A stretch of 64,000 bases of DNA from Rutidosis leptorrhynchoides (lineage: Eukaryota > Streptophyta > Magnoliopsida > Asterales > Asteraceae). This document shows positions 1 through 12,448 of this stretch, one piece after another (position 1 is the first letter of the stretch; every line of letters starts with the position of its first letter). The notes beneath the pieces were generated by a model, which was not told the DNA's origin, made no database searches, and was given only the letters and a program-made list of their open reading frames with translations. Where the stretch lies: positions 628,215,501 through 628,279,500 of the forward strand of contig NC_092335.1 of assembly GCF_046630445.1 (NCBI RefSeq). Direction: 5' to 3'. The translations under genes were made by a program, and so were the position numbers.

Positions 1-663
1 CGAGTAGTAGTATATGGATCCATAGGGCTTGATATCCCCGTCCGAGCTAGAGCACTAGCCTTTTAACGGACGTATGCTATTTGAGAAGCGTACATGTTGG
101 TTTGCGTGTATTATTAAGATGATTATACAATGGGTACAAATTATATATACGTTAAGTTTAGTTATCAGGGTGCTCAATCTTGTAGAATATTTTGATAAAC
201 GTTTCTGGATGAAACAACTGAAATCTTGTGATCCACCTTTATACACAGATTATGCTAAACATTAAAACTATGAACTCACCAACCTTTGTGTTAACACTTG
301 TTAGCATGTTTATTCTCAGGTTTCCTAGAAGTCTTCCGCTGTTGCTTATATGTTAGACAAGCTATGTGCATGGAGTCTTACATGACATACTTTTCAAGGA
401 AACGTTGCATTCACCAAATTATCACCATGTATCTTATTTTGACTGCATTGTCAACGGAAATACTATTGTAAACTATTATTTACGGTGATTGTCTATATGT
501 AGAAATCATCAGATGTCGAAAACCTTTGATTTAAATATTCATTTATGGTGTGCCTTTTCAAAAGAATGCAATGTTTACAAAACGTATCATATAGAGGTCA
601 AATACCTCGCAATGAAATCAATGAATGACGTATTGTCCATATGGATTTGGAGCGATCGTCACA
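1..663 (+). mobile_element. LTR 3' end, truncated by window edge
   Basis: The sequence ends in GATCGTCACA. Its last ~130 bases match, in opposite orientation, the outer end of the element A LTRs, including the stretch around GGTCAAATACCTCGCAATG. At 272-342 it carries the island shared by several LTR families in this window (GAACTCACCAACC ... TTATTCTCAGGT ... CTTCCGCTGT). No primer-binding site follows, so this is more likely a 3' LTR or solo LTR than a 5' LTR. Short ORFs here are not convincing genes. Confidence 0.65.
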
Positions 664-689
664 GAAAATGCATGATGAAGCAATAAAAA

Positions 690-1137
690 AGTCTAAAATT
701 GGTGCACTACATAAGCTTTTCTAATAAACCGACGCTTGAAGAGCAAGAACATGTACAAGTAAATCTAAAAGAGACAGAGTGCAAGTGCATATTGAAGAAC
801 AAGAGGCTGTTGAAACATATAAAAATGAAGAAGATGTGATACATAACCTTCTTGATATATTTGACCCAAGAATGTGGGAATGACTAAATTATGACGAGTT
901 AAAATGGATGTTGACCCAATTTCTCTACAAAAACGTTTGATTCTTATGAGAAAAATTTTATGAGAGTTTTAGTAGCCAAGAAGTTTCATTTACACCTGAA
1001 GAGACTTTTAGAGTAAAATATTTCTTATACATTATTGGTAAAACTATTTTTTTTTCTCTTGAAACAAGATTTGATCAATTTAAAAACTATGAGAAGTTAT
1101 TTGGTTTCTTATTTACACGTAAGGGGAATTTAAGATA
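690..1137 (+). pseudogene. hAT-type (ZMYM1/TTF zinc-finger) transposase remnant
   Basis: Conceptual translation in shifting frames gives two blocks that I recognise from plant hAT transposases annotated as zinc finger MYM-type 1-like. Near 853-890 the block reads LLDIFDPRMWE, then a stop. Near 975-1120 the block reads FTPEETFRVKYFLYIIGK and later FDQFKNYEKLFGFLF. The whole central catalytic part between them is missing, and the frame is broken several times. It is a non-functional fossil. No terminal inverted repeats were found. Identification rests on remembered family patterns. Confidence 0.5.
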
Positions 1138-1508
1138 AAGATAAAAATGAAGTCGAGTATGAAGGAAACTCAGATTTCAATGGTTGATCAAGCATATTTT
1201 CCTTAACGAGTTGAAAACTGGTTCGCAGTTATAGATTTGAGTGCAAAAAGGGGGTGTTGGGCCTTGAAAGGTATTGATTGTTCGCTCTCCGCTCTATATA
1301 CCGTGGATAATCATTTTGGAGATGGGGATCTCGAAGGGCTGGCTTACAACCAATTCTGGGAAGGGCTTACTTACCTCCTTTTAGGGCTTACATGCCTTGT
1401 ATGGATAAGGCTTAGGGATCGCCTTGTATGAATAGTGCTTACGAATTTCCTTGTAGAAGGTTGTCATCCTTGAAGGCTCCGTGTGAGCGCGAGAACGTGT
1501 AAGTGTAG
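1138..1508. other. Unassigned left flank of element A
   Basis: No gene is recognised. The stretch has degenerate repeats of GGGCTTAC and GCCTTGTATG around 1336-1445. Its last part, GTGTGAGCGCGAGAACGTGT at 1486-1505, resembles GTGAGCGCGGGAGCGTGTG just right of element A. That suggests A landed inside a two-copy local repeat. Confidence 0.4.
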
Positions 1509-3239
1509 TGAAAGGACCCGTTCATATACATTATAAACGATTCACAATAGTTGATTACATTGCGAGGTATTTGACCTCTATATGATACATTTTACAAACA
1601 TTGCATTCGTTTTTAAAAGACAATCTTTCTTTACATCAAAAATTGACATGCATGCATACCATTTCATAATATCCACTATCCAACTATAAATTGATTTAAT
1701 AATAATCTTTGATGAACTCAATGACTCGAATGCAACGTTCTTCGAAATATGCTATGAAAGACTCCAAGTAATATCTTTAAAATGAGCAAATGCACAGCGG
1801 AAGATTTCTTTAACACCTGAGAATAAACATGCTTTAAAGTGTCAACCAAAAGGTTGGTGAGTTCATTAGTTTATCATAATCATTTGTTTCCATCATTTTA
1901 ATAGACCACAAGAATTTCATTTCCAGTTCTCATAAATATACGTCCCATGCATAGAGACAAAAAATAATCATTCAAATGGTGAACACCTGGTAACCGACAT
2001 TAACTAGATACATATAAGAATATCCCCTATCATTCCGGGATCCTCCTTCGGACATGATATAATTTCGAAGTACTAAAGCATCCGGTACTTTGGATGGGGT
2101 TTGTTAGGCCCAATAGATCTATCTTTAGGATTCGCGTCAATTAGGGTGTCTGTTCCCTAATTCTTAGATTACCAGACTTTAATAAAAAGGGGCATATTCG
2201 ATTTCGATAATTTAACCATAAAATGTAGTTTCAATTACTTGTGTCTATTTTGTCAAACATTTATAAAAGCGCATGTATTCTCAGTCCCAAAAATATAAAG
2301 GGTAAAAAGGTAAATGAAACTCACCATACTGTATTTCGTAGTAAAAATACATATAACGTCATTGAACAAGTGCAAGGTTGGCCTCGGATTCACGAACCTA
2401 AATTAATTATATATATTTATGTGTTGGTCAATATTTGTCTAACAAATTAGGTCAAGTCATAGTGTACCACAATCCTAATGCTCGAGACTAATATGCATAA
2501 GTCAACAAAAGTAAATTTGACTCAAAATAATTTCCAAAAATCTATACATGATTAATATATAGTTTAAATATCGTCGTTTTATATTTTTAAATATTTTTAA
2601 AAGATTTATTAGTGTAAATAATATAATTTATTTATTAATAAATAAAATTTTATATTATATTTATATAATAAAATATACTTTTATATATATTAAGTAATAA
2701 AATTTATAGGGTTCATTTAATATTATAAAGATAATATGATAGGTATTATTAAAGTAAGTTATTACACGTAGTAAAATATGTTTGTATCAAATATTTATTT
2801 GATAAAATAATATCTATAATGATAGTAAGTAAAAGTTGTATTATTTTGTAATAATAATTATTATTATAAAAATATCAATATTTAGAATTACTAAGATGAC
2901 ATTATGATAAAACGATAATTCTAATTATGATAACTTTAATATTTACGATAATTTTTAATATTATCTTTAAAATAATAATTCTATTTAAAATAATAATAAT
3001 AATAATAATGATATTTTATAGTAACAATGACATTTCTATTAAAATGATAATTTTTGTTAAAATGATAGTTTTAATACTAACGATAATTTTAATAATAATA
3101 GTAATGATAAAAATAATAAGAACGATAATTTTATCTAAATCAATATCTTATAATATTTTAATTTCATCATGATACTCTTACCCATTATTTCCTAATCGTT
3201 TCGTTTAATAACTTTTAATCGTCATTTATATCGTGTTGA

Positions 3240-3453
3240 TAATAATAATAATAATAGTAATCAAAATAATTAGGTGTTGCAAATATTTGTTTTAATTACA
3301 CTAATATTAATAATGATAGTTACTATAACATTATTAACGATAATACTAATAATTATCTTAATGATAATATAGTAATAATAATAATAACAATAACAATAAC
3401 CATTTTTAAATAATGATATATATATTAATAATGATAATAATAATAATAATACC

Positions 3454-3513
<60 letters not shown>

Positions 3514-3617
3514 TGGATAATAATAATAATACTAATTATAACTTTAACGATAATAACGATAGTAATAATAATAAAAAATAACATTTTTTTTAATGATAAA
3601 TCCTTTTATTGATAAAG

Positions 3618-3660
<43 letters not shown>

Positions 3661-3670
3661 GATAAAACTT
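3240..3670. repeat. (AAT)n-rich block in 3' LTR of A
   Basis: AAT/ATT trinucleotide runs dominate, the longest around 3432-3513 and 3617-3662. The matching block in the other LTR (about 12170-12600) has different repeat numbers, so the arrays changed length after insertion. Confidence 0.9.
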
Positions 3671-4300
3671 GAACGACGATAATAACGACGATAATAATAA
3701 TCATTTTTAATAATAATACAAAAATTCGATGGACTATAACTTCAAATCCGTTCATCGAAATCATTCGATATCTAAATGAAAAGTTCTTAATTTTTCACTA
3801 GCTTTCCAACGACATGCATATCTTATACCTTATCTCAGTCGCATATATAACTAATTCAGGATTCAACATAACCTAACTAAAGGCAATATCAAAAGTACAA
3901 ACATGCATAATTCTATATACTCGAGCACTAGTCAGGAATACATTATCAGTATGTAAAAGGTAAATTATGAGTACTCACGTATCAATATTGAGATTCAATA
4001 TTGCAGGAAAGGTACGTAGATGCAACGGAGATGATAAACACTATATTGACCTCACGAGCATACCCATGAACCATACCCAATCACCTCCATAGCTATAACC
4101 CATAATTTCCTTAATCCAATCCCACTCGAAAAATAATTTCAAAATCACTCGGACAGCACTCTGACGTAATATTTTATGTATACTAATAATATCTTGAAAT
4201 AATACGGAGTAAATATATATATGTAAATCGATTGAGAGAGTTTAGAGTTTAGAGAAAAATATTTTCAAGTTTCTATGAAATAATGAAACCTATTGAATTC

Positions 4301-4308
4301 TATTTATA
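4301..4308 (-). promoter_or_regulatory. TATA-like box in A 3' LTR
   Basis: The plus strand reads TATTTATA, giving TATAAATA in the sense orientation of element A. It is conserved at 13218-13225 in the 5' LTR and agrees with the minus-strand orientation shown by the primer-binding site. Confidence 0.5.
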
Positions 4309-4314
4309 ATAGAT

Positions 4315-4470
4315 TTTTGAATTATTAAAGTGAATTATTTAAGTATGAATTATTAAAGTAAATTATTAAAGTATGAATTATTAAAGTAAATTATTAAAGT
4401 ATGAATTATTAAAGTGAATTATTAAAGTATGAATTATTAAAGTATGAATTATTAAAGTGAATTATTAAAG
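4315..4470. repeat. ~13-bp tandem repeat (GAATTATTAAAGT)
   Basis: About eleven imperfect copies of GAATTATTAAAGT, some with an extra TA. The same array occurs at 13236-13390 in the other LTR with a slightly different copy pattern. Confidence 0.85.
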
Positions 4471-5437
4471 TTAAAGTAAAGTAAAAATAAATTAAAGGTA
4501 AAGTTTAAGTATAGTAAAAGTATAAAACTATGTACGTATAATACGCGTATAAATATATATAATATTAATTTAAATCGTTATATATATTTAATAAAATAAA
4601 ATATAAATATCATTATCTTTATCATACTGGTTAAGTAACGAGTTGTCAAAAGTGGTTCTAGATATTTATAAAAGTTATATACATTTTAATAATAAAGTTC
4701 TTTTTAAACTGAAAACGTTTTTGTACGTTTGAAACTAAATCAAATAAATATAATAATTTTGTTTTCCAAAACCAAATATATTTTTAAGAATCATTTTGTT
4801 TAAAGGTTAAAATAATGGAAATCGTTATATATCATAAAATATTTTAGAAAAGTAGAATCATATATATTCATAATAGGTTTCAAGTTTTTAAATTACAGTT
4901 TGTTGGTGAAGCATGGGATAAAGTTCAAAAGTTAAATAAACGTATGAAATCATCTTAATGAAAAATGTCGAGTTACTTAACTTGTCGATATCCAACATCT
5001 AAGTTATTTACACTTCACATTCTTACTTATAAATCACTTTACCATTTTCCGAATGTTGTCAAAAAGAATAGATTTCTTAAATCACAGTGGACCTCATAAC
5101 ATAGACCCGTAATGATATCATAATGTATATGATAAATCAATCATTTGATATTATCTTCTAATTCCATCGATAAACATATTGAAACAAATACGTTCATGTA
5201 AAGTATTATACGTTTAATACTTTATTAATATTCTCAAGTTATAATATATATATACATATATATACATATTTATTTATATATAACGGTTCGTGAATCGTCG
5301 AAATTTGGCCGAGGTTATAATGAATGTATGAACACAATTTAAAATTCTTGAGATTTAACTTAACAAACTTTGCTTATCGTGTCGGAATAATATAAAGATA
5401 AAGTTTAAATTTGGTTGGAAATTTCCGGGTTGTCACA

Positions 5438-5475
5438 GTACCTACCCGTTAAAGAAATTTCGTCCCAAAATTTGA
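5438..5475 (-). other. Polypurine tract and pol-tail fossil of A
   Basis: On the minus strand this reads GGGACGAAATTTC, then AACGGGTAGGTAC, immediately before the 3' LTR. The second part is the polypurine tract that primes plus-strand synthesis. The GGGACGAAATTTC motif matches the segment before the tract in elements B and H, and more loosely F. That points to descent from a gypsy element with full gag-pol. Confidence 0.7.
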
Positions 5476-6002
5476 GTGGAAAGGTCGTGAATGATAATAT
5501 GTATGTTTTCATGATGCATACAGGCTGAAAATTAGAGTTTTATCATCAGCGAATAATTTGGATAAACAATCCATTTATATGAAGAGTACGAATGAAGCTA
5601 ACATAGAAGAGTGAAATGAGTAAGTGTAGATTCATCTTATCATTTGACGTAGATATGATTGATTTCCAGATTTCAAGGGATTTGAAGAAAATCTTTGTAA
5701 TAAGATTTGATTCTCCGGTAACAAAAGGAATTAGGATCCGCTTTAAATGCGATCGTCCATTTTAATTGTTCTGTCGGAGATTTTCTTATAAATTCACCTC
5801 CTTCATTTTCTTACAACTCACACCTTCTGTTGATGCATTTTATGCAAGTCCCTGGACATCTACCCAAGTCCATTGCAGGTACAACAGTTTACAGGCCACC
5901 ATGATCGTTCGTTATTATCCTATCCGTGTTTGTATGTGGTTACAGCAACTGCAGGAACGAGATTTAGATGTTTGACTATGTTAGAATTAGTCAGACGTTC
6001 GA

Positions 6003-6300
6003 GTGAATCCTCACTCATACGGCTGACAGGCTCATACGCACGGTTGATGCTGAGCTAAGTCACAATTACAACCAAAATGAGAAGACACGAGTGAGTGATC
6101 ACCCGTACGGCTGATGAAGCCAACTCGTATGTGTGATGGATGAATCGTACGGGTGAGTCAACATCAGGGGTATATAAAGTCTTATGTTCTTCATTTTAGG
6201 TTAAGCCTCTCATTTGTTACACACACTCAGATATGGTGAGCTCCTCCGATTCTCTCTCAACCCAAATCACCCAGGTGGTGAATAATAGCTCTAGGTGTTG
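6003..6300 (+). promoter_or_regulatory. Promoter-like island antisense to element A
   Basis: Repeated CGTACGG/CATACGG-containing motifs at 6019-6150 precede TATATAAAG at 6171-6179. A pyrimidine-rich leader follows, with the first ATG context CAGATATGGTGAG near 6229. It reads opposite to element A. It could be a fragment of another LTR or a chance promoter-like composition; no long ORF follows. Confidence 0.3.
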
Positions 6301-8974
6301 ATCTAATCACACTTGATTTAGTTGTGGTATGACTAAATTAATCCCAAAAAGTTTAACCTATTCACTAGAGGGTTTGATTCACTTATTCCGTCATTGTGTG
6401 AGTTAAATCTGTTGATTTCTAAGTTCCTAGTCATGTTTCATCACCTTCTATTCTTTCCCCCTCAACTCATATTTTAAAGTATTCATCAATATGCTCCATC
6501 CAGTTCTGATTCTCGATATACTTATAACATTCATATCGGTCATTCTTCTTTTTCATCTACCGCCGGAAGAATCTATTTACTTCTACTATACTCTTGGGTT
6601 TATAGTGTTTCTAGTTCTCCCGTGTCTTTATATTGCTATATGCATCGATATATATGATTTATAATTTTTTTGGTTTGTCGTTGGGCTTTATATCTTCCCT
6701 TATATTTCAAAGTCTCTGTTTCTATCTTCTATAATCATTGGCATCCATAGTTAATGCTCTCTTTTATTTGCTGCAATTTATACCCCAATTTCTATTTCGG
6801 AGTTTTGTCCTTTCGTTTCTTCTTCTTGCGATTAAGCACCTCTTGTAATGGTCCAGAATTCACAGATATGAATTTCGGAATGAACATTGTTAATGTTCTA
6901 GGAAGGAAATTGTGATGGCACGATCTTGACTTGTCAAATTACTAGAATACCTTGGAAAAGGATATTTTAGAGGTTAAATAGAATAAAAGAGTCGTATAAC
7001 ATGGCACATGATGATGTTATGATCTGTGAATCATCACGTTCCATTTAGAAACTCAGCATGAATTACTGTAATATAATCACGTTGATCAAGTGTCATTATA
7101 TTATACTAACTCATGCTTCAGTTTCCAACACTACTTCAAAAACATTCATATTTTAAACTCAAAGGTTTACAGAGTATAGGAACTAAACAGTTTCCTTTTT
7201 GATGTAATACAGATAGCGCAAAGAGATAAATGATTCCAGATAAGAATAGTTATGGAAATATCTTCAGAAATATGGAGGATATTTATAATGAAAGATACGA
7301 TGATATCTTTAAATTTCTAATATCAGAGAATGATGAAGAATATTGTCTGTAAGGGTTTAGTATCAGGAGCAAGGTATTTGTTAATGACTTCAGCAGACAC
7401 TGAATCATTTGGATTCTTTGAAGGCAGGTTCAGTCTTTGTGATTTGTCCACAGCCACCTTCATACTTTGCTCAATCCGTTTTCCAGTTCCAAAACTTCTC
7501 TATTTCTGAGCTTTGTTAATACACTAATCTTTATCAACAAACTTTTTACTGCTAAGGTCGTTTACAGTTTTTGTTGCTTCATCAGCATTTCGAGAACTAG
7601 TTCGCGGTTCAGAGTGTTTTTCAGAAACTTCACATTCGAAGTATGTAAGCCTTGGAAATAGACGTTATGTATAACTGTTGGCGTCAACATGCTGTGAGAA
7701 TTCAAAATACTGATTGCTAATTCCCAATGATTCGTATGACAATTCTCGTTACAAGAGGCAGATGAGTAAATGATGAGGTTTCGATAAATATAAAGATTCT
7801 TCGGAATGCCCAAGATCAGTGAAGTTGTTGGTAAGTTTATTGCTAATGTGGTGGAATATGAAAGGTTCTCCGGTAACAAAAGGGTAATCACCTATATCAA
7901 AATTATGATAAGGCTACTCCGAATGAAAAAATCGAAGTTGTCTTGCTGGAGCTGTGATATAATTTGCTACTTTGCAAAGGAATTGCAAGGTTATTTTTTG
8001 CTAATAAATGCCAAAAGATATGACACAGATATGTGTTGAATTATGACTTTGGTTTCGAGAGCTTTTTAAGTACATAACTGTGGGTAATATGTGGTTGGAT
8101 CATCATCTCGATTGCTCATTATTTGAAGTGTCTTCAGAGATTTTCGAAGGGTTTGAACACAGATTGTAATCGTTTGTATACATTTGATGTTCTAACACAC
8201 TTTTGAAGTCAAAGTATAGCTTTGAAAGATGTAGGAATCTAAAAGTGATGGTACCGGTTATATCTCGAATTGAATTCTGAGATTTTAAAAGCAGAATATG
8301 TAATTGGGTTTGAATGAGTATGATTGTTTTGATTTCTATGAAAGAATGTATATTATTGTGAAAGTAGGAAGTATAATTGATAATTTGCTTAATCTGATTC
8401 GAAGAATGTAACATATTAATTGTGAATTTATATATATCTCTTGGGTATTACCTACCCGTTAAAAAAATTTTCACAATTAATATTTTGTACATAAGAATTT
8501 TATTACAGTCTTTATGAAAATATATATGTATATATTCTCCTCAGATGTAACATAGATTTTAATGAGTTAATACTAAATTAAACTCATTCGATTTACGGTT
8601 GGAACTAGAATTGAATAATTCCTTGAAGGCTTTAGAGGTTACATAAGTATTTCTTCAATAATATTGAAATTATGAATCAATACTTCGTTATTTGTTGAGA
8701 TGTGATGTTGGTTTTCGTTAAATTCTTGTGAACTTCACAAAGTACGAATGATGTTATCTGAAAAGTTTCGGTTACATCAATGATGAAGTGTAAAATCAAA
8801 TATATACTTGATTTATTAGGAATTGGAATTTTTTGAATTGAGACAGAGATTGTAGTTAACGATGGTTAAGTCGCGGGCGAGGGACGTACATTATTTCATA
8901 TTTGTAATATGAATTAACCGAGTAGTTAAGATTCACACACAATAGCTTAGCACGGAAAGATTTATTTTTTATTT

Positions 8975-8978
<4 letters not shown>

Positions 8979-9054
<76 letters not shown>
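8979..9054. repeat. (AT)n microsatellite
   Basis: Uninterrupted AT dinucleotides within the interior of element A. Confidence 0.95.
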
Positions 9055-9062
<8 letters not shown>

Positions 9063-9577
9063 TATAATTTCTTCAGAGGGAATGAGTTAATTCTTCATAA
9101 CTTGTTGATACAATATACACGTTATTGATTCGTAATGATGTCCACAGTGATTCTTGAACTGACGAAGTTTGTGATGTTATAGGTGTTGTTGATTCTGATG
9201 TTGACTGTACTGACGATGCTGGTGACGTTGACGGTACTGTTGATGCTGTTGGTAAAACAAGTTTAACTTGTTAATCACACACCATTTTTATCAGGGTTTC
9301 TACTCTTCCTTCTATCATTTTGGTTCGCTTAACTGATTTATGGTTAGGGCTAGATTAGATAATCTCTAAGACTTTAGAGATTATATAATCGCCGCGGAAT
9401 GTTTCTCCAATGAAGTTATGAATTAATACTTCATCAGTTATTGTTGTTGGTACTCCTTGGTATCTATGGTGCGTATGACGTTGATGCTCGTGGGATAGAT
9501 TGTGAAGTTGAGGTTTACAACGCGGTTGTGGTTGGAGGTGGTAATGGTACTGTTGGCGTTGATGATGGTAGTACTGG

Positions 9578-10012
9578 TTATGCTGCTGGTGCTGCTGCTG
9601 GTGTTTGTAATCTCTGCACCATATTCTCCAAAGCCACTACCCGAGCGCGAAGTTCGTTGACTTCTTCTATTATTCCAGGATGATTGTCGGTCGGAACGAG
9701 CGGATAAATAAAATCTAGAATTTGATGTAGTATATAATCGTGACGAGATACCCTGAAAATGAGAGAGAAAATGGTGTCGCGAACAGGTTCGCCGGTAAGT
9801 GCTTCAGGTTCTTCGCCAAGAGGGCAATGTGGTGGATGGAAAGGATCGCCTTCTTCCTGTTTCCAATGATTGAGGAGGCTACGAACCCATCCCCAATTCA
9901 TCCAGAATAGATGATGTCTGATTGGTTGATCCATTCCGGTCACACTGCTTTCGGAGCTTGAGTGAGATTCCATTTCGGAATCCGAGTGACTTGAACTGAT
10001 GACAAATTCCAT
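9578..10012 (-). CDS. Gag-like protein of element A (144 aa)
   Basis: This is the only credible ORF in element A. It starts about 430 bases after the primer-binding site, where gag is expected, with a good plant context (CGAAATGGA). Residues 1-27 are rich in Ser, Glu and Asp. Residues 28-110 carry a compact domain with aromatic and proline-rich motifs (FWMNWGWVRSLLNHW; DPFHPPHCPLGEEPEAL; SRHDYILHQILDFIYP). Residues 114-138 form a likely coiled coil (IIEEVNELRARVVALENMV). An Ala/Pro tail ends at TAA. There is no zinc knuckle and no protease. If expressed, a particle-forming or RNA-binding helper is plausible, but this is inference. I cannot assign a named family. Confidence 0.6.
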   Translation of the reverse strand: MEFVISSSHSDSEMESHSSSESSVTGMDQPIRHHLFWMNWGWVRSLLNHWKQEEGDPFHPPHCPLGEEPEALTGEPVRDTIFSLIFRVSRHDYILHQILDFIYPLVPTDNHPGIIEEVNELRARVVALENMVQRLQTPAAAPAA

Positions 10013-10430
10013 TTCGTACGATTGGATAAAGGATTTTCGATATAAAAATGATTTTTCGGCTATCGGGTGGTATTCTATTTACATAGGATATCTATATATA
10101 GAGATCAAAAGATTTCATAGATTACGGAGGAATTTGCGGGATATGTCAGGCAAAGTTTAAAGTAACAGATACGATAAGATATGATTTAGCAGATACGCTA
10201 AAATATGAATTTTGTCTATACACTACTCATGCAATTAATGTAGCAAGACGTGTCTAGACTAATAATGATAAACTGGTAATTTCCTATGGATGATAAGCAG
10301 ATGATTTCCGACTAGAAATGATAAGCAAAACTTTTGACATGCAGACACGGTCAAAGTCCAGACTCACTAATGCATCCTAACGACTTATCAGTTAGACACA
10401 CTAATGCAGACCTGGTTCGCTAAGACCACC

Positions 10431-10444
10431 GCTCTGATACCAAC
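10431..10444 (-). other. Primer-binding site of element A
   Basis: The minus strand reads GTTGGTATCAGAGC, whose TGGTATCAGAGC part is complementary to the 3' end of plant initiator tRNA-Met. It lies directly inside the 5' LTR and fixes the orientation. Confidence 0.9.
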
Positions 10445-12391
10445 TGAAAGGACCCGTTCATATACATTATAAACGATTCACAATAGTTGATTACATTGCG
10501 AGGTATTTGACCTCTATATGATACATTTTACAAACATTGCATTCGTTTTTAAAAGACAATCTTTCTTTACATCAAAAATTGACAGGCATGCATACCATTT
10601 CATAATATCCACTATCCAACTATAAATTGATTTAATAATAATCTTTGATGAACTCAATGACTCGAATGCAACGTTCTTCGAAATATGCTATGAAAGACTC
10701 CAAGTAATATCTTTAAAATGAGCAAATGCACAGCGGAAGATTTCTTTAACACCTGAGAATAAACATGCTTTAAAGTGTCAACCAAAAGGTTGGTGAGTTC
10801 ATTAGTTTATCATAATCATTTGTTTCCATCATTTTAATAGACCACAAGAATTTCATTTCCAGTTCTCATAAATATACGTCCCATGCATAGAGACAAAAAA
10901 TAATCATTCATATGGTGAACACCTGGGAACCGACATTAACTAGATACATATAAGAATATCCCCTATCATTCCGGGATCCTCCTTCGGACATGATATAATT
11001 TCGAAGTACTAAAGCATCCGGTACTTTGGATGGGGTTTGTTAGGCCCAATAGATCTATCTTTAGGATTCGTGTCAATTAGGGTGTCTGTTCCCTAATTCT
11101 TAGATTACCAGACTTTAATAAAAAGGGGCATATTCGATTTCGATAATTCAACCATAGAATGTAGTTTCAATTACTTGTGTCAATTTTGTCAAACATTTTT
11201 AAAAGCGCATGTATTCTCAGTCCCAAAAATATAAAGGGTAAAAAGGTAAATGAAACTCACCATACTGTATTTCGTAGTAAAAATACATATAACGTCATTG
11301 AACAAGTGCAAGGTTGGCCTCGGATTCACGAACCTAAATTAATTATATATATTTATGTGTTGGTCAATATTTGTCTAACAAATTAGGTCAAGTCATAGTG
11401 TACCACAATCCTAATGCTCGAGACTAATATGCATAAGTCAACAAAAGTAAATTTGACTCAAAATAATTTCCAAAAATCTATACATGATTAATATATAGTT
11501 TAAATATCGTCGTTTTATATTTTTAAATATTTTTAAAAGATTTATTAGAGTAAATAATATAATTTATTTATTAATAAATAAAATTTTATATTATATTTAT
11601 ATAATAAAATATACTTTTATATATATTAAGTAATAAAATTTATAGGGTTCATTTAATATTATAAAGATAATATGATAGGTATTATTAAAGTAAGTTATTA
11701 CACGTAGTAAAATATGTTTGTATCAAATATTTATTTGATAAAATAATATCTATAATGATAGTAAGTAAAACTTGTATTATTTTGTAATAATAATTATTAT
11801 TATAAAAATATCAATATTTAGAATTACTAAGATGACATTATGATAAAACGATAATTCTAATTATGATAACTTTAATATTTACGATAATTTTTAATATTAT
11901 CTTTAAAATAATAATTCTATTTAAAATAATAATAATAATAATGATATTTTATAGTAACAATGACATTTCTATTAAAATGATAATTTTTGTTAAAATGATA
12001 GTTTTAATACTAACGATAATTTTAATAATAATAGTAATGATAAAAATAATAAGAACGATAATTTTATCTAAATCAATATCTTATAATATTTTAATTTCAT
12101 CATGATACTCTTACCCATTATTTCCTAATCGTTTCGTTTAATAGCTTTTAATCGTCTTTTATATCGTGTTGATAATAATGATAATAATAGTAATCAAAAT
12201 AATTAGGTGTTACAAATATTTGTTTTAATTACACTAATATTAATAATGATAGTTACTATAACATTATTAACGATAATACTAATAATTATCTTAATGATAA
12301 TATAGTAATAATAATAATAACAATAACAATAACCATTTTTAAATAATGATATATATATATTAATAATGATAATAATAATAATAATACCAAT

Positions 12392-12448
<57 letters not shown>

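Larger units (their letters stand above)
1509..5437 (-). repeat. Element A 3' LTR (3929 bp)
   Basis: It is almost identical by eye to 10445-14356, with scattered substitutions and length changes mainly in the (AAT)n arrays. On the minus strand it begins TGTGACAACCCGGAAATTTC and ends GGGTCCTTTCA. It holds a TATA-like box on the minus strand (4301-4308), a ~13-base tandem repeat and long AAT-rich tracts. Its small ORFs are low-complexity artefacts. Confidence 0.88.
5476..9577. other. Non-coding interior of element A
   Basis: No pol domain is visible on either strand. Minus-strand ORFs of 109 codons (7562-7891) and 103 codons (8103-8414) have no recognisable motif and are probably chance openings. 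A second CTACCCGTT-type purine-tract-like motif occurs at 8450-8460. The stretch also has a plus-strand promoter-like island and a long (AT)n run, described separately. Confidence 0.6.

Noticed and set aside
2927-3584. Ile-rich and Leu-rich ORFs resembling membrane proteins
   Set aside because: Produced by AAT/ATT trinucleotide arrays in the element A LTR; copies change length between LTRs.
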